Shown: positions 17,944 through 25,106 of the stretch, one piece after another
How the letters are laid out: every line of letters begins with the position of its first letter
How positions within the stretch are numbered: position 1 is the first letter of the stretch
Source: SZUA-430 sp040381215
GTDB lineage: Bacteria > Pseudomonadota > Alphaproteobacteria > Micropepsales > Micropepsaceae
Length of the DNA: 64,000 bases
NCBI GenBank assembly: GCA_040381215.1
Contig: JBEIHO010000003.1
Coordinates: forward strand, 34,054-98,053
Reading direction: 5' to 3'
Translations under genes and position numbers: made by a program
Notes under the pieces: generated by a model
Databases searched by the model: none
What the model was told of the DNA's origin: nothing
Seen by the model: the letters and a program-made list of their open reading frames with translations, nothing else

Positions 17944-17967
17944 TCCGCGCCGCGGAGGCGGCGCGGA
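17944..17967 (-). other. Hairpin in the rpsB-tsf gap
   Basis: A perfect 9-pair stem joins TCCGCGCCG (17944-17952) and CGGCGCGGA (17959-17967) across a 6-base loop. On the transcribed (minus) strand it is followed by AAACCCCC, so it lacks a U tract. In E. coli the rpsB-tsf junction carries an attenuator that sets the S2:EF-Ts ratio; a similar role here is inference only. Confidence 0.45.
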
Positions 17968-17982
17968 TCAACTGGGGTGGCT

Positions 17983-18735
17983 TCAGGCCGGGAGTTCCTG
18001 GGTCGGAACCTCTTCCGAGGCGCCGACGTCGACGCCCGAGGTGCCCTGGAACGCCGACAGGCCGTCAATCACCGAGCGGGCGACGAGATCGCAGTACAGC
18101 GCAATGGCGCGCGACGCGTCGTCGTTGCCCGGGATCGGGAAGGCAATGCCGTTCGGGTTCGAGTTCGAGTCGACAATCGCCACGACCGGAATGCCAAGCT
18201 TGTTGGCTTCCTGGATGGCGATGGCTTCCTTGTTGGTGTCGATGACGAAGAGGAGGTCGGGAACGCCGCCCATTTCCTTGATGCCGCCGAGCGCGCGATC
18301 GAGCTTGTCCTTCTCGCGCTGCAGGTTCAGCACTTCGCGCTTGGTCAGGCCAACGCCACCGGCATTCAACGTCTCTTCGATCGAGCGCAGGCGCTTGATC
18401 GAGTTCGAGATGGTCTGCCAGTTGGTCAGCGTGCCGCCGAGCCAGCGATGGTTCACGTAGTACTGGGCGCAGCGCTTGGCGGCATCAGCCACGGCGTCAG
18501 ACGCCTGGCGCTTGGTGCCGACGAACAGCACGCGGCCGCCCTGTCCAACCACATCGCGGATCGTCTTCAGCGCCTGGTGCATCAGTGGCACCGTCTGCGT
18601 GAGGTCGATGATGTGAATCTTGTTGCGTGACCCGTAGAGGAACGGGGCCATGCGTGGGTTCCAGCGATGGGTCTGGTGCCCGAAGTGGACGCCGGCTTCG
18701 AGAAGCTGGCGCATTGAGTAATCTGGCAGAGCCAT
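17983..18735 (-). CDS. rpsB: 30S ribosomal protein S2
   Basis: Small-subunit protein needed for S1 and mRNA binding. The 250-residue product carries LLEAGVHFGHQTHRWNP at the N-terminus, HIIDLTQT, and the S2 signature around RWLGGTLTN and GIPVVAIVDSNSNP. A good Shine-Dalgarno (AAGGAGAT) lies about 8 bases before the ATG. The acidic C-terminal tail (SEEVPTQELPA) is typical of the class. It is the first gene of the long leftward run. Confidence 0.97.
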   Translation of the reverse strand: MALPDYSMRQLLEAGVHFGHQTHRWNPRMAPFLYGSRNKIHIIDLTQTVPLMHQALKTIRDVVGQGGRVLFVGTKRQASDAVADAAKRCAQYYVNHRWLGGTLTNWQTISNSIKRLRSIEETLNAGGVGLTKREVLNLQREKDKLDRALGGIKEMGGVPDLLFVIDTNKEAIAIQEANKLGIPVVAIVDSNSNPNGIAFPIPGNDDASRAIALYCDLVARSVIDGLSAFQGTSGVDVGASEEVPTQELPA

Positions 18736-18860
18736 TGGTCGTTATCTCCTTGACCGGTTTAACCTCCGCGAACATCACCACCCCCAAAAGGGGTAGCACC
18801 GGAGGGCGACCTGCCTTGTTTCGGCGAGGCAACCCACGTCCGCGTGTGGAATGACCGAGG

Positions 18861-18889
18861 CTTTTAGGGGGTTGCGCCGGGGGGCGCAA
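18861..18889 (-). promoter_or_regulatory. Candidate rpsB promoter overlapped by an inverted repeat
   Basis: Reading leftwards, TTGCGC (18889-18884) and TAAAAG (18866-18861) are 17 bases apart, leaving an untranslated leader of roughly 120 bases before rpsB. The -35-like box is part of a 7-base inverted repeat (TTGCGCC 18872-18878 with GGCGCAA 18883-18889). The long GC-rich leader (with ACCCC/GGGGT-type complementarity near 18780-18794) is where S2 autoregulation would act if present. The -10 match is weak. The rest of the 195-base rpsB-aminotransferase gap shows no gene. Confidence 0.35.
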
Positions 18890-18930
18890 GAGCGGCAGTT
18901 TGCGCCTCTTCTCAGGAAAGCGCGACAAAA

Positions 18931-20118
18931 ATGCCTAATTCCGCCCCCTCCCCCCTCCGAAGCGAGATCCTTGGGCTGATGCCCAACGGGATCGGGGCTG
19001 TTTCTTCGACGGCGCTGGGCGATCCGGACATCATCCCCCTCTGGTTCGGGGAAAGCGACATGCCGACGCCCGCGTTCATCCGGGACGCCGCGAAGCGGGC
19101 CCTGGATGACGGGCGGACCTTCTACACGTATGTCCGCGGGCTGCCGGAACTGCGGGAGGGCATCGCCCGCTGGGCAAGCCGCCAATCGGGACGCAGCATC
19201 GACCGCGAACGCATCACCTCGCCGGGATCGGCGATGCTGTGCATCAACATCGTGCTGCAATGCCTGCTCAGGCCGGGCGACAATGTGGTCATCGTGTCGC
19301 CGATGTGGCCGAATATCTTCCAGGCCGTGCTGGGCATGGGGGGCGAGCCCCGCTTCGTGCGGCTTGAAGGCGGCGCGCAAGGCGAGCCTTGGCGGCTGAA
19401 CCTGCAGCGCCTGTTCGACCGGGTCGACGGACGCACCAAGGCCCTGTTCATTGCCTCGCCGAGCAACCCGACGGGCTGGATCATGAGCGTCGAGGAACAG
19501 CGGGCCGTGCTCGCGTTTGCCCGTGCCCGCGGGATCGCCATCATATCGGATGAAGTCTACACGCCGCTCGTCTACGACGCGCCAGCACCGAGCTTTGCGG
19601 CCCTGGCCGAGGCCGATGACAACGTGTTCGTGGTCAATGGCTTTTCCAAGGCATGGGCGATGACGGGCTGGCGGATCGGCTGGGTCATCCATCCCGCGCA
19701 CCTGGGGGCGCAGATGCACGAACTGGCGGCCTACAACAATTCGGGCTCGACGACCTTTGCGCAGTATGGGGCGCTCGAGGCCATCACAAACGGCGATGGC
19801 TTCCTGAATTCCATGGTGGAACGATGCCGCGAGGGGCGCGAGGTGATCGCGCGGTTCGTCGCCGGGCAGAACCGCATGAGCTGGTCCAAGCCGCCCGGCG
19901 CCTTCTATGGCTTCATCGCGGTGGATGGCATGACCGACAGCATCGGCTTTGCCAAAAGGCTGGTGGCAGAGGCCAAGGTGGGTGTTGCGCCCGGCATTGC
20001 GTTCGGGTTGCCGGATGATCGGGAGAACGACCGCTTCATTCGCATCTGCTTCGCGCAGCCCCCTGCCCGGCTGCAGGAGGCGATGGACCGTATCGCGTCA
20101 GCGGTGCGTAACCTGTGA
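18931..20118 (+). CDS. Pyridoxal-phosphate aminotransferase, class I/II
   Basis: Fold-type I PLP enzyme, 395 residues. The sequence shows SPSNPTGWIMS (the NPTG motif that positions the substrate), DEVYTPLVYD with the conserved Asp-x-x-Tyr, and the PLP-lysine motif NGFSKAWAMTGWRIGW. It resembles aspartate-aminotransferase-like enzymes with broad or unknown amino-acid specificity; the substrate cannot be told from sequence. It is divergent from rpsB and ends 14 bases from the convergent GST gene. I use the ATG at 18931, preceded by CAGGAAAG. Confidence 0.88.
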   Translation: MPNSAPSPLRSEILGLMPNGIGAVSSTALGDPDIIPLWFGESDMPTPAFIRDAAKRALDDGRTFYTYVRGLPELREGIARWASRQSGRSIDRERITSPGSAMLCINIVLQCLLRPGDNVVIVSPMWPNIFQAVLGMGGEPRFVRLEGGAQGEPWRLNLQRLFDRVDGRTKALFIASPSNPTGWIMSVEEQRAVLAFARARGIAIISDEVYTPLVYDAPAPSFAALAEADDNVFVVNGFSKAWAMTGWRIGWVIHPAHLGAQMHELAAYNNSGSTTFAQYGALEAITNGDGFLNSMVERCREGREVIARFVAGQNRMSWSKPPGAFYGFIAVDGMTDSIGFAKRLVAEAKVGVAPGIAFGLPDDRENDRFIRICFAQPPARLQEAMDRIASAVRNL

Positions 20119-20132
20119 GGCCACAAGCGCCG

Positions 20133-21122
20133 TCACAGGCGGATGTCGGCGGCTGACAGGATCTGCTGCAGCCTCGCGTTGCTTGCCACGTGGGCGTGCT
20201 TGGCGCGCAGGGCCTCGAGCGACTTGGCGTGGTATTTCTGCGGCTTCTGCGTCCAGTTGAAGTCGTCGATCAGCACCGAGAATTCCGTGTCGGGCGACGT
20301 CGCGATGGCGGCAGCGTTGGCGCGGCTCCAGGGCAGGAACCACTTGCCGATCCAGTCGCGCAGGATTGGCAGCATCGTCGGTGACAAGGTTTCCCACGTC
20401 TCGAATTCGCCTTCGATCCGGGGCCACAGCATGCGCTGGATCCAGGCCAGCACGTTCTGGGCGCGAGCCTCGATGATCGCGCAGGGTGTGGGGTCGGTCC
20501 ACATGTTGTAGATCTGGCCCCAGAGCGCAAAGTCGGCAAAGGAGGGGCGATCGCCAAACAGGTATCGTCGCCCTGCCAGGTGTGCATCGAGTTCGGCGAG
20601 CGCCGTGTGGAAGGTTTTCTCGATGAAGGGGGCGGTCGCGTCGCTGGAACCGACGAACCAGACGCGGCCCGTCATGCGGGTGCGGATCTGCTCGGCGAAC
20701 GCAGCCTGCGTGGCCTCGTCCATCGACGGGTTCATGGACAGTGCGAGGCGACTGGCGCAGGCCTGCTGGTCGACCGGGCGGCGCCAGCGATAATGGAACA
20801 TCCACTTGTTGCCCCATTCATCGGCGAATTCCTCCAGCAACTCGGACAGGAACCTGAGCGCAGGGTCGGCGGGATTGATCGCGGGCTGCGGATGGATGGC
20901 GTCAAGCGTCTCGATGATGGGCGTGGAATCCTGCAGCGCGCTGCCCTCGGGCGTGACCACGAGGGGGACGATCTGGATTTTCGCGTGCCTTGCGTACTCG
21001 GCCGCGTTGTCGCCGCCCCGGTTCAGCCATTGGTGGGGCAGTTGCTTGAAGCGGGCCCAGGCGCGGACCTTGACGGAATAGGGAGACATTTCCGCGCCGA
21101 AGATACGGTACTGATTTTCCAT
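20133..21122 (-). CDS. Glutathione S-transferase-like protein (long form)
   Basis: 329 residues. The N-terminus matches the thioredoxin-fold GST domain (YRIFGAEMSPYSVKVRAWARF; IVPLVVTPEGSALQDSTPIIE holds the cis-Pro and the Ser/Thr-Pro glutathione motif). The middle (about 130-250) is helical with YLFGDRPSFADFALWGQIY, the N-capping box of GST C-terminal domains. It is ~100 residues longer than ordinary GSTs, the excess being an alpha-helical C-terminus of unknown role. Substrate unknown. It lies 49 bases downstream of a TetR regulator in the same direction and may be co-transcribed with it. Confidence 0.8.
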   Translation of the reverse strand: MENQYRIFGAEMSPYSVKVRAWARFKQLPHQWLNRGGDNAAEYARHAKIQIVPLVVTPEGSALQDSTPIIETLDAIHPQPAINPADPALRFLSELLEEFADEWGNKWMFHYRWRRPVDQQACASRLALSMNPSMDEATQAAFAEQIRTRMTGRVWFVGSSDATAPFIEKTFHTALAELDAHLAGRRYLFGDRPSFADFALWGQIYNMWTDPTPCAIIEARAQNVLAWIQRMLWPRIEGEFETWETLSPTMLPILRDWIGKWFLPWSRANAAAIATSPDTEFSVLIDDFNWTQKPQKYHAKSLEALRAKHAHVASNARLQQILSAADIRL

Positions 21123-21171
21123 GACGGGCGTCTCCGGTCTGGCTTGGTTATGACTTAGGGCGCAAGGCGGG

Positions 21172-21786
21172 TCAGGCGCCGCTTGTTGCCGGCGGCAGCA
21201 GTCCGGCCACGAGGCGGTGGACGACGCGGCTCGCCTCGAGCACGGCCAATCCCTGGTCCTGCCTGAGGCGGCGCCAGGCCTGGAAGCTTGTCACCATCTC
21301 GAGGCCCCGGAAGAGATCGCGGTCCTCGAGCAAGGCCTGCGGCAGCAATTGGCGCAAGGTCTTGCGCTCGATGCGCAAGTGCTCGTTGTAGTCGGCCATC
21401 AGGAAGGGCGAGCGAAAACGCAGGACGCTGCCCGCAACCTTCAGGGGCATGATGTCTTCGTAGAGCGATATGCGACGGGCAATCAGCTCATCGAGGTTGT
21501 CCTGCCAGGTGGCGCCCGCATAGGGTTTCTGCACGGCCGGGAGGACGCGGGCGCGCGTGACCTCGGCGATCTCGCGGTAGAGGATTTCCATCTCCTCGAA
21601 ATGCCGGAAGACGGTGCGCAGGCCCACCTCGGCCCGGTCGGCGACCTGGGCCGCGCTCGGGCTCATCTCGCCTTCGCGGACGAAGGCGATCATGGCTTCG
21701 ACGATCCGGCGCCGGCTCTGGTCGCCGCGCTTGCGTCGACCGTCCTGGCTGTCCGTGTCGGTTACCTGATCAGCAGATTTTCCCAT
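21172..21786 (-). CDS. TetR-family transcriptional regulator
   Basis: 204 residues. The N-terminal helix-turn-helix is visible at about residues 20-70 (RRRIVEAMIAFVREGEMSPSAAQVADRAEVGLRTVFRHFEEMEILY). The remaining helical part is the ligand-binding domain and is not diagnostic. It overlaps the 3' end of the DUF1330 gene by 25 bases in the same direction, so the two are probably one transcript. A candidate operator palindrome lies upstream of that transcript at 22211-22224, suggesting self-regulation and possible control of the divergent sulfatase. The ligand is unknown. Confidence 0.87.
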   Translation of the reverse strand: MGKSADQVTDTDSQDGRRKRGDQSRRRIVEAMIAFVREGEMSPSAAQVADRAEVGLRTVFRHFEEMEILYREIAEVTRARVLPAVQKPYAGATWQDNLDELIARRISLYEDIMPLKVAGSVLRFRSPFLMADYNEHLRIERKTLRQLLPQALLEDRDLFRGLEMVTSFQAWRRLRQDQGLAVLEASRVVHRLVAGLLPPATSGA

Positions 21787-22199
21787 TCAGACTGAAGCAC
21801 CGTTTCAATGTTGAGTTGACCCTTCAGGCCGGCTTCGCGGTGTACCGCGATTTCCCGCCATTCCTTCGACGACGACATCTCGACCATCGCACGCCTGTTG
21901 GGATAAGTCGCGATTGCCACCTCGTCCCAGAGTTCTTCGACCTGCCCGAGGGCGAGGAAAGTGACGTCGGCGGCGAATACGGCCTTGCCACCAAATTTCA
22001 GCAGCAGTTCCGACACCGCGCGGCCATAGATCATGTAGGCGTCGCGGCCGCTCAGGTCGGTCGGGCGCCCATCCTTGTATTCGGCCTTGTCCTTGAACTT
22101 CAGCAGGTTCACCATGAAAATCGGCTTGTCGGGACCGGGCTCGAGCATCTGGCGCACGCGCTCGGGATCCTTGGGAAGCACTTCGTTTTCTACGCGCAT
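21762..22199 (-). CDS. DUF1330-family protein
   Basis: 145-residue small ferredoxin-like alpha/beta-barrel-type protein. The motifs IFMVNLLKFKDKAEY and DAYMIYGRAVSELLLKFGGKAVFAADV match DUF1330, a family with no settled function (dimeric barrel fold related to stress/monooxygenase-like proteins). I start at ATG 22199 (MRVENEVLPKDPERV), which has CAGGGG upstream; the frame extends further to 22445 but enters the divergent sulfatase. It is followed by, and overlaps, the TetR gene. Confidence 0.78.
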   Translation of the reverse strand: MRVENEVLPKDPERVRQMLEPGPDKPIFMVNLLKFKDKAEYKDGRPTDLSGRDAYMIYGRAVSELLLKFGGKAVFAADVTFLALGQVEELWDEVAIATYPNRRAMVEMSSSKEWREIAVHREAGLKGQLNIETVLQSEWENLLIR

Positions 22200-22210
22200 G
22201 ACGGCCCCTG

Positions 22211-22224
22211 GTTCGTTGACGAAC
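22211..22224. promoter_or_regulatory. Perfect palindrome, candidate TetR operator
   Basis: GTTCGT TG ACGAAC is a perfect 6-base-arm inverted repeat with a 2-base centre. It sits 12 bases from the DUF1330 start and ~65 bases from the sulfatase start, in the divergent control region. A TTGACA box (22231-22236) lies 6 bases away, facing the sulfatase. TetR proteins often bind such palindromes; the link to the neighbouring regulator is inferred. Confidence 0.4.
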
Positions 22225-22287
22225 AATCTATTGACATAGCGAGTGCCATTTTTCAAGGATCGTCCCGTGCGCGACAGAGGCTGCATC

Positions 22288-24051
22288 ATGAAAGTTCTTG
22301 TTCCTATCCTGGTTGGCCTGCAGTTTCTTGCCGGGTCACTCGTTGCCGCCGCCGCGCCGGACAAGGCGCGACCGAACATCGTCGTTCTGCTGATCGATGA
22401 TGCCGCGCTCATGGACCTGGGCGCCTTCGGCGGCGAGGCGCGCACACCCCATATCGATGCGCTGGCGCGTTCGGGGGCGATGCTGACGGGCTATCACACC
22501 TCGCCGCTGTGCTCGCCTTCCCGCTCGATGCTGCTGACCGGAATCGACAGCCACCGCACCGGCGTGGCGACGATCGAGGAAGTGCTGCCGCCGGAGCTGG
22601 CCGGAAAGCCTGGCTATTCGCTGCGGCTTGAACCCGGGGTTGTCACGATCGCCAGCCGGCTCAAGGCTGCGGGGTACGCGACGTCGATGGTCGGCAAATG
22701 GCACCTCGGGCATGGCGAGGGCGACCTGCCGCCGGCCCATGGGTTCGACCGGTCGCTGGCGCTGGATGCTTCGGGGGCGGACAATTGGGAACAGAAGCCC
22801 TACATGCCCTACTATCAGGATGCACCGTGGTTCGAGGACGGGAAGCCGGTGCGGCTGCCCGAACAGTTCTATTCCTCCGAACTGATCGTTGATCGGGCCA
22901 TCGGCTACATCGATGCCGCCGGGCGCGAGGCTCCCTTCTTCTCGTACCTGGCTTTCCAGGCGGTTCACATCCCCGTGCAGGCGCCGCGCGAATTCACCGA
23001 CAGGTACAAGGGCCGGTTCGACGGGGGCTGGGAGCGGTTGCGGGAAGAGCGCTGGCAGCGTGCGAAGGCGCTGGGCTTCATTCCCGCCGAGGCGCCGCTT
23101 GCGGCCCTGCCCGACAGTTTTCGCAAATGGGAGGCGCTTTCGGCTGATGACAAGCGAATGGCCGCGCGCAGCATGGAGGTCTACGCCGGCATGCTCGAGG
23201 CGATGGACCATCACATTGGCCGACTGGTGGCGCACCTGAAAGAGACGGGGCAGTTCGACAACACGGTCTTCGTCGTGACCTCCGACAACGGGCCGGAGCC
23301 CAGCGATCCCGTGCATGCGCCGAGCATGAACATCTGGATGATGACCCATGGCTATGACTGGCGGATCGACAACCTCGGCGAACGCGGCAGCCTTGGCTAT
23401 ATCGGGCCGGAATGGGCGGCCGCGCTGGCCTCGCCCGGCAAGCTCTTCAAGTTCTACACGACGCAGGGCGGGCTCAGGGTTCCGTTCGTGATCGCGGGCC
23501 CCGGCGTTGTGCCGGGCGGACGCATCGCCGGCACCACGTTCGTCACCGATGTCACGCCGACCCTGCTTGAGCTGGCTGGCGTCACGGTCACGCCCGGGGA
23601 CGGCGAGGTTGCCATCACGGGACGCTCGCTTGCGGCGCAGTTGTCGGGAGCAACCGATGATCCGCGTTCGGACACGGAATGGGTTGGCATTGAAGTTGCC
23701 GGCAATGCGGCCTTGTTCCGGGGACGCTACAAGCTGTCCCGCAATGCGCTGCCGTTGTCGGATGGGACGTGGCAGCTGCATGACCTTTCGGTGGACCCGG
23801 GAGAGACCACGAACCTTGCGGCGCGCGAGCCTGCCGTCCTGGCCTCGATGATCGCGGACTATGCCGCCTATGAGAAGCAGATGGGTGTGCTTGCGCTGCC
23901 CGAAGGCTACAGCGTTCATGCGCAGATCACGGTGAACTCGATCAAGCGCCAGATTGCCGCCTATTGGTGGGTCCTTGCGCTTCTGGCCGGCGGCATCGCA
24001 GGATCAGCCTGGCTGGCCCTGCGATGGGTCTTGAGGCGGCGAACCGCCTAG
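22288..24051 (+). CDS. Membrane-anchored secreted sulfatase (arylsulfatase family)
   Basis: 587 residues. It has a signal peptide (1 to about 22, ending LVAAAA), then the alkaline-phosphatase-fold sulfatase domain. RPNIVVLLIDDAA contains the metal-binding Asp pair (37-38). The formylglycine motif is CSPSR, with the modifiable Cys at residue 75. Also present are MVGKWHLGHG with metal and sulfate ligands and VVTSDNGPEPSD with the second metal pair. The C-terminus has a transmembrane helix (YWWVLALLAGGIAGSAWLAL) and a basic tail, which would anchor the enzyme in the inner membrane facing the periplasm. The Cys type needs a formylglycine-generating enzyme, which is not in the window. Substrate unknown. 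Its stop overlaps the convergent neighbour by CTAG. Confidence 0.9.
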   Translation: MKVLVPILVGLQFLAGSLVAAAAPDKARPNIVVLLIDDAALMDLGAFGGEARTPHIDALARSGAMLTGYHTSPLCSPSRSMLLTGIDSHRTGVATIEEVLPPELAGKPGYSLRLEPGVVTIASRLKAAGYATSMVGKWHLGHGEGDLPPAHGFDRSLALDASGADNWEQKPYMPYYQDAPWFEDGKPVRLPEQFYSSELIVDRAIGYIDAAGREAPFFSYLAFQAVHIPVQAPREFTDRYKGRFDGGWERLREERWQRAKALGFIPAEAPLAALPDSFRKWEALSADDKRMAARSMEVYAGMLEAMDHHIGRLVAHLKETGQFDNTVFVVTSDNGPEPSDPVHAPSMNIWMMTHGYDWRIDNLGERGSLGYIGPEWAAALASPGKLFKFYTTQGGLRVPFVIAGPGVVPGGRIAGTTFVTDVTPTLLELAGVTVTPGDGEVAITGRSLAAQLSGATDDPRSDTEWVGIEVAGNAALFRGRYKLSRNALPLSDGTWQLHDLSVDPGETTNLAAREPAVLASMIADYAAYEKQMGVLALPEGYSVHAQITVNSIKRQIAAYWWVLALLAGGIAGSAWLALRWVLRRRTA

Positions 24052-25019
24052 AGGAAGCGCTCGAGCCGGTTGCGGATGATGTCCTCGGCCTGCTTCATGA
24101 TGCGGTCAACCAGTTCCTGGCAGGTGGGGATGTCGTTGATGAGACCCACGACCATGCCGCACGACCAGGCGCCCGCTTCCATCTCGCCGTCCGTCATGAT
24201 CTTCGGGTAGACGCCGGCGACTTCCTCGATGATGTCCTGGAACTGGAGCTTGGCGCCGAGGGTCTTTTCTTTCTCGATCAGGCGCTCGACAGCGGCGTTC
24301 TTCAGCACGCGCTCGGTGTTGCGCAAGGGGCGCATGATCAGGCGGGTGTCGAGTTCAGATGCCGCGACGATGGCCTTCTTCACGTTCTCGTGGACCGGCG
24401 CTTCCTTCGTGGCGATGAAGCGCGTGCCCATGTTGATGCCGTCGGCGCCCATCGACAGGGCGGCGACCAGGCTGCGGCCGTCGGCCATGCCGCCGGAGGC
24501 GACGAACGGGATCTTGAGTTCGTCGGCCGCGCGCGGCAGCAGGATCATGTTGGGGATGTCATCTTCGCCGGGATGGCCGCCGCACTCGAAGCCATCGACC
24601 GATACCGCGTCGCAGCCGATCTGTTCGGCCTTCAGCGAGTGGCGGACCGAGGTACATTTGTGGATGACCTTGATGCCGTTTTCCTTCAGGAGCGGCATGA
24701 ATTTCTGCGGGTTGTTGCCGGCGGTCTCGACGATCTTCACGCCGCCCTCGACAATGGCCTTGATGTATCCCGGGTAGTCAGGCGGCGTCAGGGCCGGCAG
24801 GAAGGTCAGGTTCACGCCGAATGGCTTGTCGGTCATCTGCCGGCAGCGGGCGATCTCCTTGGCCAGCAATTCCGGCGTGCGCTGGGTCAGGCCGGTGATG
24901 ATGCCAAGGCCACCGGCATTCGAGACGGCGGCAGCCATCTCGGCGAAGCCGACGTAATGCATGCCGCCCTGTATGATCGGATGCTTGATGCCGAAGAGTT
25001 CGGTAATGCGGGTTTTCAT
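24048..25019 (-). CDS. Nitronate monooxygenase-family flavoprotein (2-nitropropane dioxygenase-like)
   Basis: 323-residue FMN-dependent TIM-barrel protein. Motifs include HPIIQGGMHYVGFAEMAAAVSNAGGLGIITG at the N-terminus and ECGGHPGED, VASGGMADGRSLVAALSMGADGINMGTRFIATKEA at the FMN phosphate site. The family includes true nitronate monooxygenases, which detoxify propionate-3-nitronate, and enoyl reductase-like enzymes such as FabK; sequence alone does not separate them reliably. An 87-base gap separates it from the dnaE stop upstream. Confidence 0.82.
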   Translation of the reverse strand: MKTRITELFGIKHPIIQGGMHYVGFAEMAAAVSNAGGLGIITGLTQRTPELLAKEIARCRQMTDKPFGVNLTFLPALTPPDYPGYIKAIVEGGVKIVETAGNNPQKFMPLLKENGIKVIHKCTSVRHSLKAEQIGCDAVSVDGFECGGHPGEDDIPNMILLPRAADELKIPFVASGGMADGRSLVAALSMGADGINMGTRFIATKEAPVHENVKKAIVAASELDTRLIMRPLRNTERVLKNAAVERLIEKEKTLGAKLQFQDIIEEVAGVYPKIMTDGEMEAGAWSCGMVVGLINDIPTCQELVDRIMKQAEDIIRNRLERFL

Positions 25020-25106
25020 GTCAGGGGTCTCCGTATCGGAACGTGTGAATGAGGATGGGGAAAGATTGCCACGCCGGAACGGGCGTGGCCAGCCTTTCGA
25101 GGGGGA

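Noticed and set aside
22336..23919. 527-codon open frame antisense to the sulfatase
   Set aside because: Arg/Gly/His-rich translation with no motif; the sense strand has all sulfatase catalytic motifs.
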